From positions 15,317 through 57,409 of the forward strand of contig CAZQBY010000002.1 of the NCBI GenBank assembly GCA_964592405.1: a stretch of 42,093 bases of DNA, read 5' to 3'. The notes under the pieces are model-generated. The model was given only the letters and a program-made list of their open reading frames with translations. It was not told the DNA's origin and ran no database searches. Origin of the DNA: CAZQBY01 sp964592405 [NCBI: uncultured archaeon]. GTDB lineage: Archaea; Altiarchaeota; Altiarchaeia; JAFGQM01. This document shows positions 1-7,746 of the stretch, in pieces; the first letter of the stretch is position 1, and the number at the start of each line of letters is the position of its first letter. The position numbers and the translations under genes were made by a program.

Positions 1-305
1 AATATTAAATCAAATATTTGAAAAAACCTCCGTAAATATGGAAAACAAAGAATTAAATTGATGGAAATTGGAAGGAATTACAACAATGAAATCAGATCTA
101 GCAAGGGAAAAATCAAAGTCAGCACATAACTATAGATTTAGTTAGACTAAGTTGGGATAAAACTTATAACAAACCAGAACAAAATATTATAACAAACTGG
201 GGTAAAATATTAATTTGAAAAAACCTCCGAGAAAAAAGAGATTGATTATTTCAGGTAGTTTGAATTGTTTATTGAGAAGGAGTTGGAAATAAACAGAGGA
301 TAAAT
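1..305. other. AT-rich non-coding region upstream of RNase J
   Basis: No credible gene is visible here; the longest Met-initiated frame is about 22 codons. The segment is much richer in A and T than the rest of the window. It holds a 17-nt direct repeat (16-32 and 213-229) and a second 11-nt repeat (164-174 and 187-197). Its right end carries a purine-rich GAGG at 296-299, a few bases before the RNase J ATG, which fits a ribosome binding site. It could be a long regulatory region, an untranslated RNA, or debris of a lost element. The sequence does not decide between these. Confidence 0.6.
16..229. repeat. 17-nt direct repeat pair in AT-rich spacer
   Basis: The 17 bases ATTTGAAAAAACCTCCG occur at 16-32 and again at 213-229 in the same orientation, each preceded within a few bases by AATATT. 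Read on the minus strand each copy is CGGAGG followed by six T, which resembles a T-rich archaeal termination signal or a short structured RNA end. The two copies are 197 nt apart. Function unknown. Confidence 0.6.
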
Positions 306-1607
306 ATGGAAATACACGCAGTAGGCGGATATGAAGCTATAGGCCGCAATATGACATTAGTGAGGGTAGATGGGGCTCAGCTGGCACTGGATTGTGGACT
401 CAAGCTAGATTCATACCTGCTGTATTACGGCAGGACTGAAAAAAACTTTGAGGATATACCCACTAAGGATCTGCTAGCCGTGGGGGCACTGCCGGAGCTG
501 GGAGATGTAGGAACTATAGATGCCTTTATAATATCACATGGTCACCTAGACCATATAGGGGGATTAAGCCGTTTTATAGACTCGCATCCTGCCCAAGTCT
601 TCTGCACGCATTACGCTGCAGGCCTGATAAAAAGATGGCTCGTGAAGGGCCAGCTGGACAGGGTATCTGAAGTCAGTTTTGGCCAGAGTATAAAAGTGAC
701 ACCCCGTCTGTCTGCCGAACTGGTTCAGGTAACACATTCCATACCCCAAGCCTCCATAGTGGATATACACTCCTCTGAAGGCGATATTGTCTATGCCTGT
801 GACTATAAATTTGATGATCATTCCAGAATAGCCAAAACCAATTACAAGAGACTCAAAAGTATTGGAAAACAGGGGGTGAAGTGTCTTATAGTCGAGTCTC
901 TCAATGTGGATAAGGAAGGCAAGTGCGACTCAGAAAAGGTCGCCCGTGCCAAGATAAGAGATGTTATGGAATTCGCACATGAGAACAGTGGAGCAATATT
1001 TGCCACCACCTTCTCCACACATCTGGAGAGAATACAAAGGATGGTACAGGTAGCCAGCAGGCTTGGCAGAAAGATAGTCATAGCCGGAAGCAGCTATGTA
1101 CCAAACTGCAATATGGGAAGGGAAATGGGTCTGCTGAGTCTGCCAGATGACGCAGTCATCGCTGGGAGAGGGCTGGAAAATGTTTTCAAAAAGATCAAGA
1201 ACGAAAGAGACAAGTATTTTATTCTGGCTACGGGCCATCAGGGAGAGCCAGGCTCGGTATTGTCAAGGATTGTGGATGGCAAACTGAAATTTGGGTTTGA
1301 AAAGGGGGATTCTGTGATATTCTCATCGCGAACCATACCGACAGACGTAAACATCGCCAACCGCAGTCAGATGGTGGACAAAATGAAGAATATCGGTGTG
1401 AGGATATATGATGAGGCGCATGTCTCCGGCCATGCTTACCGTGAGGAGCACCGCAAATTGATAAGAATACTGAATCCGGAAAACATCATACCTGCACACG
1501 GAGATATAAAAATGCTGGCCTCATACTTTGACTTGGCGGAGGAGGAGGGTTACAGGGCTAATACTGATGTTCATCTGATGAGAAACGGAGACACGATAAC
1601 GCTCTGA
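306..1607 (+). CDS. rnj: Archaeal RNase J (beta-CASP ribonuclease)
   Basis: A 433-residue metallo-beta-lactamase/beta-CASP nuclease. The metal motif SHGHLDH lies at residues 77-83. The RNase J signature TGHQGEP is at about 309-315, HVSGH (the beta-CASP motif B region) at 372-376 and PAHGD (motif C) at 396-400. Length and the lack of a C-terminal extension match archaeal RNase J rather than the longer bacterial enzymes. It is expected to degrade RNA 5'-3' from monophosphorylated ends in the cytoplasm. There is no KH domain, so it is not the aCPSF1 type. A GAGG element 7 nt upstream supports the ATG at 306. It stands alone behind the AT-rich spacer, followed after about 140 nt by tRNA-Cys. Confidence 0.9.
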   Translation: MEIHAVGGYEAIGRNMTLVRVDGAQLALDCGLKLDSYLLYYGRTEKNFEDIPTKDLLAVGALPELGDVGTIDAFIISHGHLDHIGGLSRFIDSHPAQVFCTHYAAGLIKRWLVKGQLDRVSEVSFGQSIKVTPRLSAELVQVTHSIPQASIVDIHSSEGDIVYACDYKFDDHSRIAKTNYKRLKSIGKQGVKCLIVESLNVDKEGKCDSEKVARAKIRDVMEFAHENSGAIFATTFSTHLERIQRMVQVASRLGRKIVIAGSSYVPNCNMGREMGLLSLPDDAVIAGRGLENVFKKIKNERDKYFILATGHQGEPGSVLSRIVDGKLKFGFEKGDSVIFSSRTIPTDVNIANRSQMVDKMKNIGVRIYDEAHVSGHAYREEHRKLIRILNPENIIPAHGDIKMLASYFDLAEEEGYRANTDVHLMRNGDTITL

Positions 1608-1720
1608 GGACATTCCCCAAAATATAGTTGCTGTCAGCCATGCCTTCGACTATAATTGTGTCCAGTTGTAGCGAATTTTACATTATTTTAATATCGCCTG
1701 TCTCTAATTAAGGTCTGTGT

Positions 1721-1749
1721 AAGGCGCTGTAGGTGCAAGGCGCTGTAGG
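1721..1749 (+). repeat. 16-nt-period tandem repeat abutting tRNA-Cys
   Basis: The 13-mer AAGGCGCTGTAGG is present at 1721-1733 and 1737-1749, a period of 16 nt. The last base of the second copy is the first base of the tRNA-Cys acceptor stem. The copies therefore sit in the 5' leader or promoter region of the tRNA gene. They may be a slippage duplication or a promoter-proximal element. Confidence 0.7.
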
Positions 1750-1819
1750 CAGGGGTAGCATAGTGGCCATGCAACCGGCTGCAGACCGGTTTACGGGAGT
1801 TCAATTCTCCCCCCCTGCT
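1749..1819 (+). tRNA. tRNA-Cys (anticodon GCA)
   Basis: The segment folds as a complete cloverleaf. The acceptor stem GCAGGGG (1749-1755) pairs with CCCCTGC (1812-1818), and the discriminator base is T (U), usual for tRNA-Cys. The D stem is GCAT/ATGC, the anticodon loop is CTGCAGA with anticodon GCA, and the T arm is GGGAG-TTCAATT-CTCCC. No intron is visible and CCA is not encoded. T-rich tracts shortly downstream (around 1840-1875) could terminate its transcript. Confidence 0.93.
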
Positions 1820-1890
1820 TATGCCTCTCTATGCGCTGGTTTTTCTTTGTTTGCGCTAGCTTTTTCTTTGTTTATGCTCTAGAGTTGGCG

Positions 1891-3105
1891 ATGGCTAGGA
1901 GGCGCGGCTATCTTCAGGAGAGGGAAATCACCTGGAGAGAGGCACGGGAAAGGCACATCTGGCGTGGAACACTAATAAGGCCGGGAAAACCAAGACCAAA
2001 ACCGTTAGAGCAGTTACATGTAAGGATAAGCCCCACTCATGTATATGTGCCACGCTGGCCGGTTATGGAAGACGGAAGTCTTAGGGAGACACCGGACATG
2101 ATACGCCTCATGGACCTGCCAACCGCTATACGACAGCAGGTTCATAAGCTTGAGGGTGAGAGGAGCGCAAACCGCAGGATGCTAAGGATAAGACATGCGG
2201 TAGAGATGATACATGCACGTGTAGTTGACCACTGGAACTCCATGACAGCGGAAGAAAAGGAAGAGGTATGGAGGCATCTTGAACAGATACGCACTGCGCT
2301 CAGGGGACGTAGACGGATAAGCGATTTGGATGCAAGAGACAGAAAAAAGGCTGTTGAGCGGCTTGAGAGACTTCTTGATAGGCGAAGACCGGGTGAAATA
2401 GCTGCTACACTGGTGGGAGTAGCCAATGATCTAACTGCTAGGAGGAATGTCCTGCTACCACAGATGAGGTTTACAGAACGCATGAGGAAAGCCCTTATAG
2501 AAAGGAAAACCCACTTGGATGAAACAGCATTCCGACTGCTAGATGAAGTTATAGCCCACCGGACTAGACTCAGGAGAGAGGGTATTCCAAGAGCAGGACC
2601 CATAAAGAGGGAGCTTCTGACCAGATTAAGGCAGTTGATTAGCACTCTGGATAACAGGCCTGAGCCAGAGCTGAGGGAGAATGCCGCAAGGCATGTCAGA
2701 GAAGCTGTGGATGCCCTTCGGGGACGAAGACCAGATATCCAGAGGGCCATAGGAAGCCTAAGGCGTGGAGCTCGTGCAATACTTGCATCAAACGCGCGAT
2801 ATACATGGCTCTACCCGTCAAGGCTTGATCAGGTTGCCCAGAGCCAGAGCAGAAGGTTCAAAGAAATGATCGCCGAAAGGCAGTTGAGGCTCTTTAGAGA
2901 CAATCTAGAATACTGGCATTCACCCAAGTCACATGAACCACTAAGTGCGAGGGATATCGGGGAGCTGCTAAGAAGGATAGGTCAACTTGTGCCTGGAACA
3001 AGACTACATCATGCTGCAGAAAGTGCTGCCGAGCTCCTCAGGAGGAGACAGATACGGGAGGCAAAACAGATACTTATGCAGGCATTGGAAGCCGAAGAGC
3101 GCTAG
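1891..3105 (+). CDS. Arg-rich helical protein, unknown
   Basis: About 404 residues from the ATG at 1891. The frame is open from an earlier ATG at 1831, but that adds a Phe-rich 20-residue stretch encoded by two near-identical T-rich repeats just after tRNA-Cys. Those repeats look more like a terminator or promoter than a signal peptide, so the later start (MARRRGYLQ) is preferred. The protein is very rich in Arg, Leu and Glu, predicted mostly helical, with no membrane segment and no motif I recognise. A nucleic-acid or ribosome-binding role is possible from composition alone. If 1831 were the true start it would be an exported or membrane-anchored protein. Function unknown. Confidence 0.7.
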   Translation: MARRRGYLQEREITWREARERHIWRGTLIRPGKPRPKPLEQLHVRISPTHVYVPRWPVMEDGSLRETPDMIRLMDLPTAIRQQVHKLEGERSANRRMLRIRHAVEMIHARVVDHWNSMTAEEKEEVWRHLEQIRTALRGRRRISDLDARDRKKAVERLERLLDRRRPGEIAATLVGVANDLTARRNVLLPQMRFTERMRKALIERKTHLDETAFRLLDEVIAHRTRLRREGIPRAGPIKRELLTRLRQLISTLDNRPEPELRENAARHVREAVDALRGRRPDIQRAIGSLRRGARAILASNARYTWLYPSRLDQVAQSQSRRFKEMIAERQLRLFRDNLEYWHSPKSHEPLSARDIGELLRRIGQLVPGTRLHHAAESAAELLRRRQIREAKQILMQALEAEER

Positions 3106-3128
3106 TGTAGAGAGTGTTGATACCCAAG

Positions 3129-3138
3129 CTTTTAATTT
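3129..3138 (+). promoter_or_regulatory. Putative TATA box for mevalonate kinase
   Basis: CTTTTAATTT is centred about 25 nt upstream of the ATG at 3158. This is the spacing expected when archaeal transcription starts at or next to the start codon. It suggests a leaderless mvk transcript. Confidence 0.45.
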
Positions 3139-3157
3139 CCATTTTGTTTAAAATAAA

Positions 3158-4093
3158 ATGGTTGGATACGGTTCAGGAAAGGTAATCCTGTTTGGCGAGC
3201 ATTTTGTTGTATATGGGCTTCCGGGGATAGCTGGTGGAATAGACAACAAGACCACGGCTGAGGCCGAGACAAGCAATGAGCCGGGCCTTCATGTCGTAGA
3301 TAAACGCCCCGCAGTTGCAGGTTACAAGGAGAGTAAAGCAGAGCAGTTTAAAGAGAGCTTGGAATACATAAAAAAAGCGATACCGGAGGTGGACTGGGAA
3401 AAAAACGGCATCAGAATAATACTGGGTGGAAATTTGGTTGCCGCTTCGGGTGTAGGAGCCTCAGCTGCCGCCTGTGCGGCCATTGCGCGCGCCATAAATG
3501 AATTCTTTAATTTGGGTTTTGACGACGAGCGCATCAACAGGATAGCATATGAAGGCGAGAAGGGTTATCATGGCTCTCCATCAGGTTTGGATAACACCTG
3601 TGCCACCTACGGCACACTGATAAAATTCCAGCGCAGGCCGGATGGAAATGTCATCGAGAGGCTCAAACTGGATAACAGTGTTGGGATTGTCATGGCCAAT
3701 ACCGGCATACCCGCAAACACCAAAGCCCTTGTAGCAGGAGTGAAAGAGCGAAAAGAGAAGGAACCTGAAAAATACAAAAAGTTGTTTGAGGATTACAAAA
3801 AGTTGTTTGAGGATGCATTCAGGGCTCTCAAGGCCGGCGACTGGAAATCAGTGGGCATGCTCATGGACAAAAACCAAGAGCTTCTAAGGGAGATTGGAGT
3901 CAGCCATCCAAAACTTGAGGAGCTCATCAGTGTAGCAAGAGATGCCGGAGCTTATGGGGCCAAACTCACCGGGGGCGGTGGGGGTGGTTATATGGTCGCC
4001 CTTACGCCCGGAAAGGAATTGCAGGACAAGGTGGCAGGGGCTCTAAAAAAGGAGGTTGAACTTGTCTTGAAAGCAAGCATAGGTGGGAGATGA
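3158..4093 (+). CDS. mvk: Mevalonate kinase
   Basis: A 311-residue GHMP kinase that phosphorylates mevalonate in archaeal isoprenoid lipid synthesis. The N-terminal GKVILFGEHFVVYG (about 7-20), the phosphate loop AASGVGASAA (95-104), the catalytic Asp in PSGLDN (Asp145) and the C-terminal KLTGGGGGG motif (about 269-277) are all present. The GEHFVVYG start pattern and the lack of decarboxylase features separate it from phosphomevalonate kinase or diphosphomevalonate decarboxylase. A 21-nt in-frame tandem duplication inserts a second YKKLFED between about residues 206 and 219. A TATA box 25 nt upstream supports the start. Its stop overlaps the next start codon (ATGA). Confidence 0.92.
   Translation: MVGYGSGKVILFGEHFVVYGLPGIAGGIDNKTTAEAETSNEPGLHVVDKRPAVAGYKESKAEQFKESLEYIKKAIPEVDWEKNGIRIILGGNLVAASGVGASAAACAAIARAINEFFNLGFDDERINRIAYEGEKGYHGSPSGLDNTCATYGTLIKFQRRPDGNVIERLKLDNSVGIVMANTGIPANTKALVAGVKERKEKEPEKYKKLFEDYKKLFEDAFRALKAGDWKSVGMLMDKNQELLREIGVSHPKLEELISVARDAGAYGAKLTGGGGGGYMVALTPGKELQDKVAGALKKEVELVLKASIGGR
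3773..3813 (+). repeat. 21-nt in-frame tandem duplication within mvk
   Basis: TACAAAAAGTTGTTTGAGGA (20 nt) occurs at 3773-3792 and 3794-3813 with a period of 21 nt. This duplicates seven codons (YKKLFED twice) without breaking the frame. The copies are identical, so the event is recent or maintained. Confidence 0.85.
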
Positions 4094-4287
4094 GATGCAA
4101 GGGGCAGACTGGAAACTCTGTAATCTGGGGAGCCGGCTGTCTGCTGGTGGCATTTGGTATATTCTTTCTGCTGAGGGCATGGAGAGATGGAAATTCTGGA
4201 GAACAGGTCTTGTCAGTCCTTGAGACCTTTTTGGGGAGTATCCTTCTGCTCTTTGGAGGGATAAGTCTTTATCTGGCACACAAGTAG
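4090..4287 (+). CDS. Small two-helix membrane protein
   Basis: A 65-residue peptide whose ATG overlaps the mevalonate kinase stop (ATGA), so it is likely translated by coupling. It has two hydrophobic segments at about residues 10-28 and 40-62, joined by a short charged loop (RAWRDGNSGEQ). No known motif was seen. The operon position after mvk hints at a membrane-lipid context, but that is only positional. It converges on the end of PEP synthase. Confidence 0.65.
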   Translation: MRCKGQTGNSVIWGAGCLLVAFGIFFLLRAWRDGNSGEQVLSVLETFLGSILLLFGGISLYLAHK

Positions 4288-4309
4288 AAAGGTGTTGTGT
4301 AGAAAACCG

Positions 4310-6724
4310 CTAGACTCTCTTTTTTGCCATCTCCCTCTCCTTCTTCGCAATGCGCAGTCTTGTTTTTATAACTGTGTCCGGGTTGAGGGAGATCGAGTCG
4401 ATTCCTTGTTCGACCAAAAACTCTGCAAAATCTGGGAAGTCAGACGGGGCCTGACCACATATGCCTATCTTGCGCCTGTTCTTCTTGGCAGTCCTGATAA
4501 CATCTGCTATTAGCCTCTTCACAGCCTCATTGCGTTCATCGTATATGTGGTTGACAAGCTCCGAATCCCTGTCCAAGCCAAGGGCCAGCTGCGTCAGATC
4601 ATTGGAGCCGATGCTGAATCCATCAAATATCTGGGAGAAGTGATCTGCAAGTATGACATTGCTGGGTATCTCACACATGACATAAACCTCCAGCCCCTTT
4701 ATGCCTCTCTTGAGACCGTTCTTGCGCATAACAGACAGGACCTTCTTGCCCTCTTCAACCGTCCTGCAAAATGGTATCATGACCTTAAGATTGGTCAAAC
4801 CGAACTCCTCTCTGACTTTCCTTACCGCTTTGCACTCCAAGGCAAAGGCCTGTTCATATTGGGGGGAGTAATAACGGGATGCGCCCCTCCAACCTATCAT
4901 TGGGTTGTTCTCACAGGGCTCATAAAGCCGGCCGCCTATGAGATTGGCATATTCATTGCTTTTAAAATCACTGAAGCGTAGTATGACATCCTTTGGGTAG
5001 AATGCTGCAGCTATCATGCCAATACCCTGTGCCAGCTTGTCAACAAAAAAGTCTGCCTTGTCCGAGTAACCATATGTGAGGGAGTCTATCTCTTCTATTA
5101 AGTCAGCATTTTCACGTCTTTTCTTGAGTGTTTTGTAGTTGAGCAGGGCTAATGGATGTATCTTGATGTGGCTGTTGATGATGAATTCCTCACGCGCCAG
5201 GCCGACACCGTCGTTCGGCAGGAAACTGGCCTCAAAGGCCTGTTCTGGATTGGCAAGATTCATCATTATTTTGGTTCGCGTCTTTGGAATCTTGTCGAGC
5301 CTTATCCTGTCCACTGTATATCGGAGCAGGCCATCATAAACAAAACCTTCTTCACCCTCACCACAGGACACTGTCACAAGCTGACCATTCTTCAGGATCT
5401 CTGTCGCGCGCAGAGTGCCAACGACGCATGGTATACCCAATTCGCGTGAGACTATTGCAGCATGGCAGGTGCGGCCTCCGCGGTTGGTAACAATTGCAGA
5501 GGCTATCTTCATTATCGGCTCCCAGTCTGGATCGGTCATATCTGTAACAAGAACTTCGCCCTTTTTGAAACGATGCATCTCGTGTGCATCCTTTATGACC
5601 TTGACCCTCCCTGCACCTATCTTTGACCCTACACTCTGCCCGCGTATCAAAATCCTCCCTTTCTCCAGCATACGGTAATCCTCAAAGGTTGTCTTGTCCC
5701 TCTGGCTCTGGACAGTCTCCGGGCGGGCTTGGACAATAAAAAGCTCGTTTGTGATTCCGTCCTTGGCCCATTCCATATCCATAGGCTTCTTGTAATGGTC
5801 TTCAATTATACACGCCCATCTGGCTAGCTGGAGGATTTCATCATCACTGATGGAAAACTGACGGCGCAGTTCGTCAGGCACACCAACATTCTTGGTCGGA
5901 TGTTTTGAACCATCCTCTGCATATATCATCCTTATTGACTTCCCGCCCAAGGTCTTGGAGATTATGGGTTTAAAACCCTTTCTCAGAGTAGGTTTAAAGA
6001 CATAGAACTCGTCGGGGTTGACTGCACCCTGAACAACATTCTCACCAAGGCCGTATGAGGATGTTATGAATACAACATCCCTAAACCCGCTTTCAGTATC
6101 GAGTGTAAACATCACACCGGCAGCAGCCTTGTCTGAGCGGACCATCTTCTGAACACCTATGGACAACGCAACCTTAAAGTGATCAAAACCCTTGTCCTTG
6201 CGGTATGATATGGCACGGTCTGTAAAGAGGGAAGCGAAGCATTTTTTGCACGCCTCGAGGAGAGCATATTTGCCACGGATGTTCAGATAGGTTTCCTGCT
6301 GGCCGGCAAATGATGCATCCGGGAGATCCTCTGCGGTAGCGGAGGAACGGACTGCAACATCTGTGTCTGGCCCATACTCTCTGCAGAGTTCTCTATAAGC
6401 TGAATTTATTGCATCTTCCAAATCCAGAGGGAATTGTGCCTCTAGGATTCTCTTCCTGATTTCCAATCCACGACTGCGCAGATTTTTGATATCATGTGTG
6501 TTGAGGCCCTTGAGGAGTTTTTTGATATCATCCTCAATTCCAGCCTCCCTAAGAAGATAACGGTATGCCTCGGCTGTGATGGCAAAGCCGTTGGGGATAT
6601 TAACGCCCTTTTTGGTCAACTTGCGATACATCTCTCCAAGAGAGGCATTCTTACCTCCAACCAAGGAAACGTCTCTTATCCCAAGCTGGTCAAACCACAA
6701 AATGAACTTCCCACCAGTCTTCAT
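4310..6724 (-). CDS. ppsA: Phosphoenolpyruvate synthase
   Basis: An 804-residue PEP synthase (pyruvate, water dikinase) that makes PEP from pyruvate and ATP for gluconeogenesis. Domains in order: the N-terminal ATP-grasp with GGKNASLGE (23-31) and VRSSATAEDLPDASFAGQ (125-142); the swivelling phospho-histidine domain with GGRTCHAAIVSRE, whose phosphorylated residue is His421; and the C-terminal PEP/pyruvate TIM barrel with MCEIPSN and FSIGSNDLTQLALG. Length fits the family (about 750-820). The ATG at 6724 gives the standard N-terminus. It lies 46 nt downstream of the tRNA thiolase gene and may share its transcript. Confidence 0.95.
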   Translation of the reverse strand: MKTGGKFILWFDQLGIRDVSLVGGKNASLGEMYRKLTKKGVNIPNGFAITAEAYRYLLREAGIEDDIKKLLKGLNTHDIKNLRSRGLEIRKRILEAQFPLDLEDAINSAYRELCREYGPDTDVAVRSSATAEDLPDASFAGQQETYLNIRGKYALLEACKKCFASLFTDRAISYRKDKGFDHFKVALSIGVQKMVRSDKAAAGVMFTLDTESGFRDVVFITSSYGLGENVVQGAVNPDEFYVFKPTLRKGFKPIISKTLGGKSIRMIYAEDGSKHPTKNVGVPDELRRQFSISDDEILQLARWACIIEDHYKKPMDMEWAKDGITNELFIVQARPETVQSQRDKTTFEDYRMLEKGRILIRGQSVGSKIGAGRVKVIKDAHEMHRFKKGEVLVTDMTDPDWEPIMKIASAIVTNRGGRTCHAAIVSRELGIPCVVGTLRATEILKNGQLVTVSCGEGEEGFVYDGLLRYTVDRIRLDKIPKTRTKIMMNLANPEQAFEASFLPNDGVGLAREEFIINSHIKIHPLALLNYKTLKKRRENADLIEEIDSLTYGYSDKADFFVDKLAQGIGMIAAAFYPKDVILRFSDFKSNEYANLIGGRLYEPCENNPMIGWRGASRYYSPQYEQAFALECKAVRKVREEFGLTNLKVMIPFCRTVEEGKKVLSVMRKNGLKRGIKGLEVYVMCEIPSNVILADHFSQIFDGFSIGSNDLTQLALGLDRDSELVNHIYDERNEAVKRLIADVIRTAKKNRRKIGICGQAPSDFPDFAEFLVEQGIDSISLNPDTVIKTRLRIAKKEREMAKKRV

Positions 6725-6751
6725 GGTGCTATAGTTAGGAAAGGTGATTAA

Positions 6752-6779
6752 AAAATCAGTCCAAAGAAAATCAGTCCAA
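6752..6779 (-). repeat. 15-nt-period duplication spanning the thiolase stop codon
   Basis: AAAATCAGTCCAA (plus strand) occurs at 6752-6764 and 6767-6779. On the minus strand the final codons of the thiolase gene (Leu-Asp-stop) and the following T run are repeated 15 nt later, and the second T run is longer. It may be a slippage event that doubled a stop and T-rich terminator. Confidence 0.7.
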
Positions 6780-7715
6780 GCCCAACGCCTTCTTCATCTG
6801 GCAGAATTTGCACCACCTCCCGGAGCTCACCTCACCACATTTCTCACATATCCTTGGACCTTGACCCTCCTTGGTAATGTAGTATTCCCTGAGTATTGGC
6901 GCCAGTTCGTCTATGCTCGCAAGTGTCTGATAACGGGTTCCGGGATATTTCTCCTCAAGCTCCAGAACAATCTTCTTCATGCTTATCCTGAAGGCTTCGG
7001 TATTGTATGGGCACGCACAGTAGGAAGTTGGGATCTCCATTATCTGCGTGTAAAGCTTGACCTCGGATTCCGGAGTCTCACGCAACGGCTTTATTCTGGG
7101 AACAAACTTCTCGTGACCTATGGCCCCGACCATCGCGCCTGCCCGCGCGATGCGGTAGGCATCCCCCCTTACAAAGTTCATAAGACCCGTCTGCACCTCA
7201 TCATCAAGGTTGTGGCCAGTCGCAAGTTTGGTTGCGCCAAGTTCTCTGGCCTTAAGATTGAGAAGTTGCCTTCGGAAAACGCCGCAGTAGCTGCATGAAG
7301 GCATCCTGTTTGGAGACTCCGCAACCCTTGCCATTATTTCCTTGATTGTCGCGCCCAGTTCTTCCTTGAAACTGAAAATGTGGCAGGGGACCCCTAGCAT
7401 ATCACAGTATTGCCTGGCGGTGTCTACCAGCCGGTCGCGGTACTCGCCCGAGCCTTCATTTATTATTATCGCAAATAGCTCTGACTTTGGGGCTTTATGG
7501 GCCAGCTTGGCCAGGATGGTCAGCACAGTCATGGAGTCCTTCCCACCTGAAAGGGCAACCGCTATTTTGTCGTCTGGTTCAAGTAACTCATATCGCCGGA
7601 TGGTGCGCCTGACGCGACTCTCGAAGAACCTTACAAAGCATTCCTCGCAGAGGCTCTGGTTTACATATGGTAGATTTATTACAGTCTTTTCTTTTTTACA
7701 GCGTGAGCACGTCAT
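6771..7715 (-). CDS. tRNA 2-thiolation enzyme, TtuA/Ncs6 family
   Basis: A 314-residue PP-loop sulfurtransferase that adenylates and thiolates a tRNA uridine (U54 for TtuA, U34 for Ncs6). Visible in order: an N-terminal zinc ribbon (Cys3, Cys6, Cys23, Cys26); the PP-loop SGGKDS (56-61); the CSYC pair (Cys141, Cys144) with a third Cys in SYCACP (233 or 235), which match the Fe-S ligands known in TtuA; GHNLDDEVQT; and a C-terminal zinc ribbon (CEKC...CKFC). The start at 7715 (MTCSRC) is preferred over 7760, which would overlap orc1. It is the last gene of the DP2-X-orc1 run, 31 nt behind orc1. The position modified cannot be told from the sequence. Confidence 0.85.
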   Translation of the reverse strand: MTCSRCKKEKTVINLPYVNQSLCEECFVRFFESRVRRTIRRYELLEPDDKIAVALSGGKDSMTVLTILAKLAHKAPKSELFAIIINEGSGEYRDRLVDTARQYCDMLGVPCHIFSFKEELGATIKEIMARVAESPNRMPSCSYCGVFRRQLLNLKARELGATKLATGHNLDDEVQTGLMNFVRGDAYRIARAGAMVGAIGHEKFVPRIKPLRETPESEVKLYTQIMEIPTSYCACPYNTEAFRISMKKIVLELEEKYPGTRYQTLASIDELAPILREYYITKEGQGPRICEKCGEVSSGRWCKFCQMKKALGLD

Positions 7716-7746
7716 TTTTATATAAATATCGGATATGCGAGTTAGA

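Noticed and set aside
1831-1890. Phe-rich N-terminal signal peptide on the Arg-rich protein
   Set aside because: The segment is two near-copies of a T-rich sequence right behind tRNA-Cys and is better read as terminator or promoter DNA. A normal ATG follows at 1891.
2142-2750. 202-codon minus-strand open frame rich in Ser and Leu
   Set aside because: Shadow of the Arg-rich gene on the plus strand: Arg-rich codons read backwards give Ser/Leu-rich sequence.
3105-3115. 11-mer GTGTAGAGAGT shared with 26110-26120, both ahead of genes
   Set aside because: Some 11-mer pairs are expected by chance in 42 kb. The positions relative to the promoters differ.
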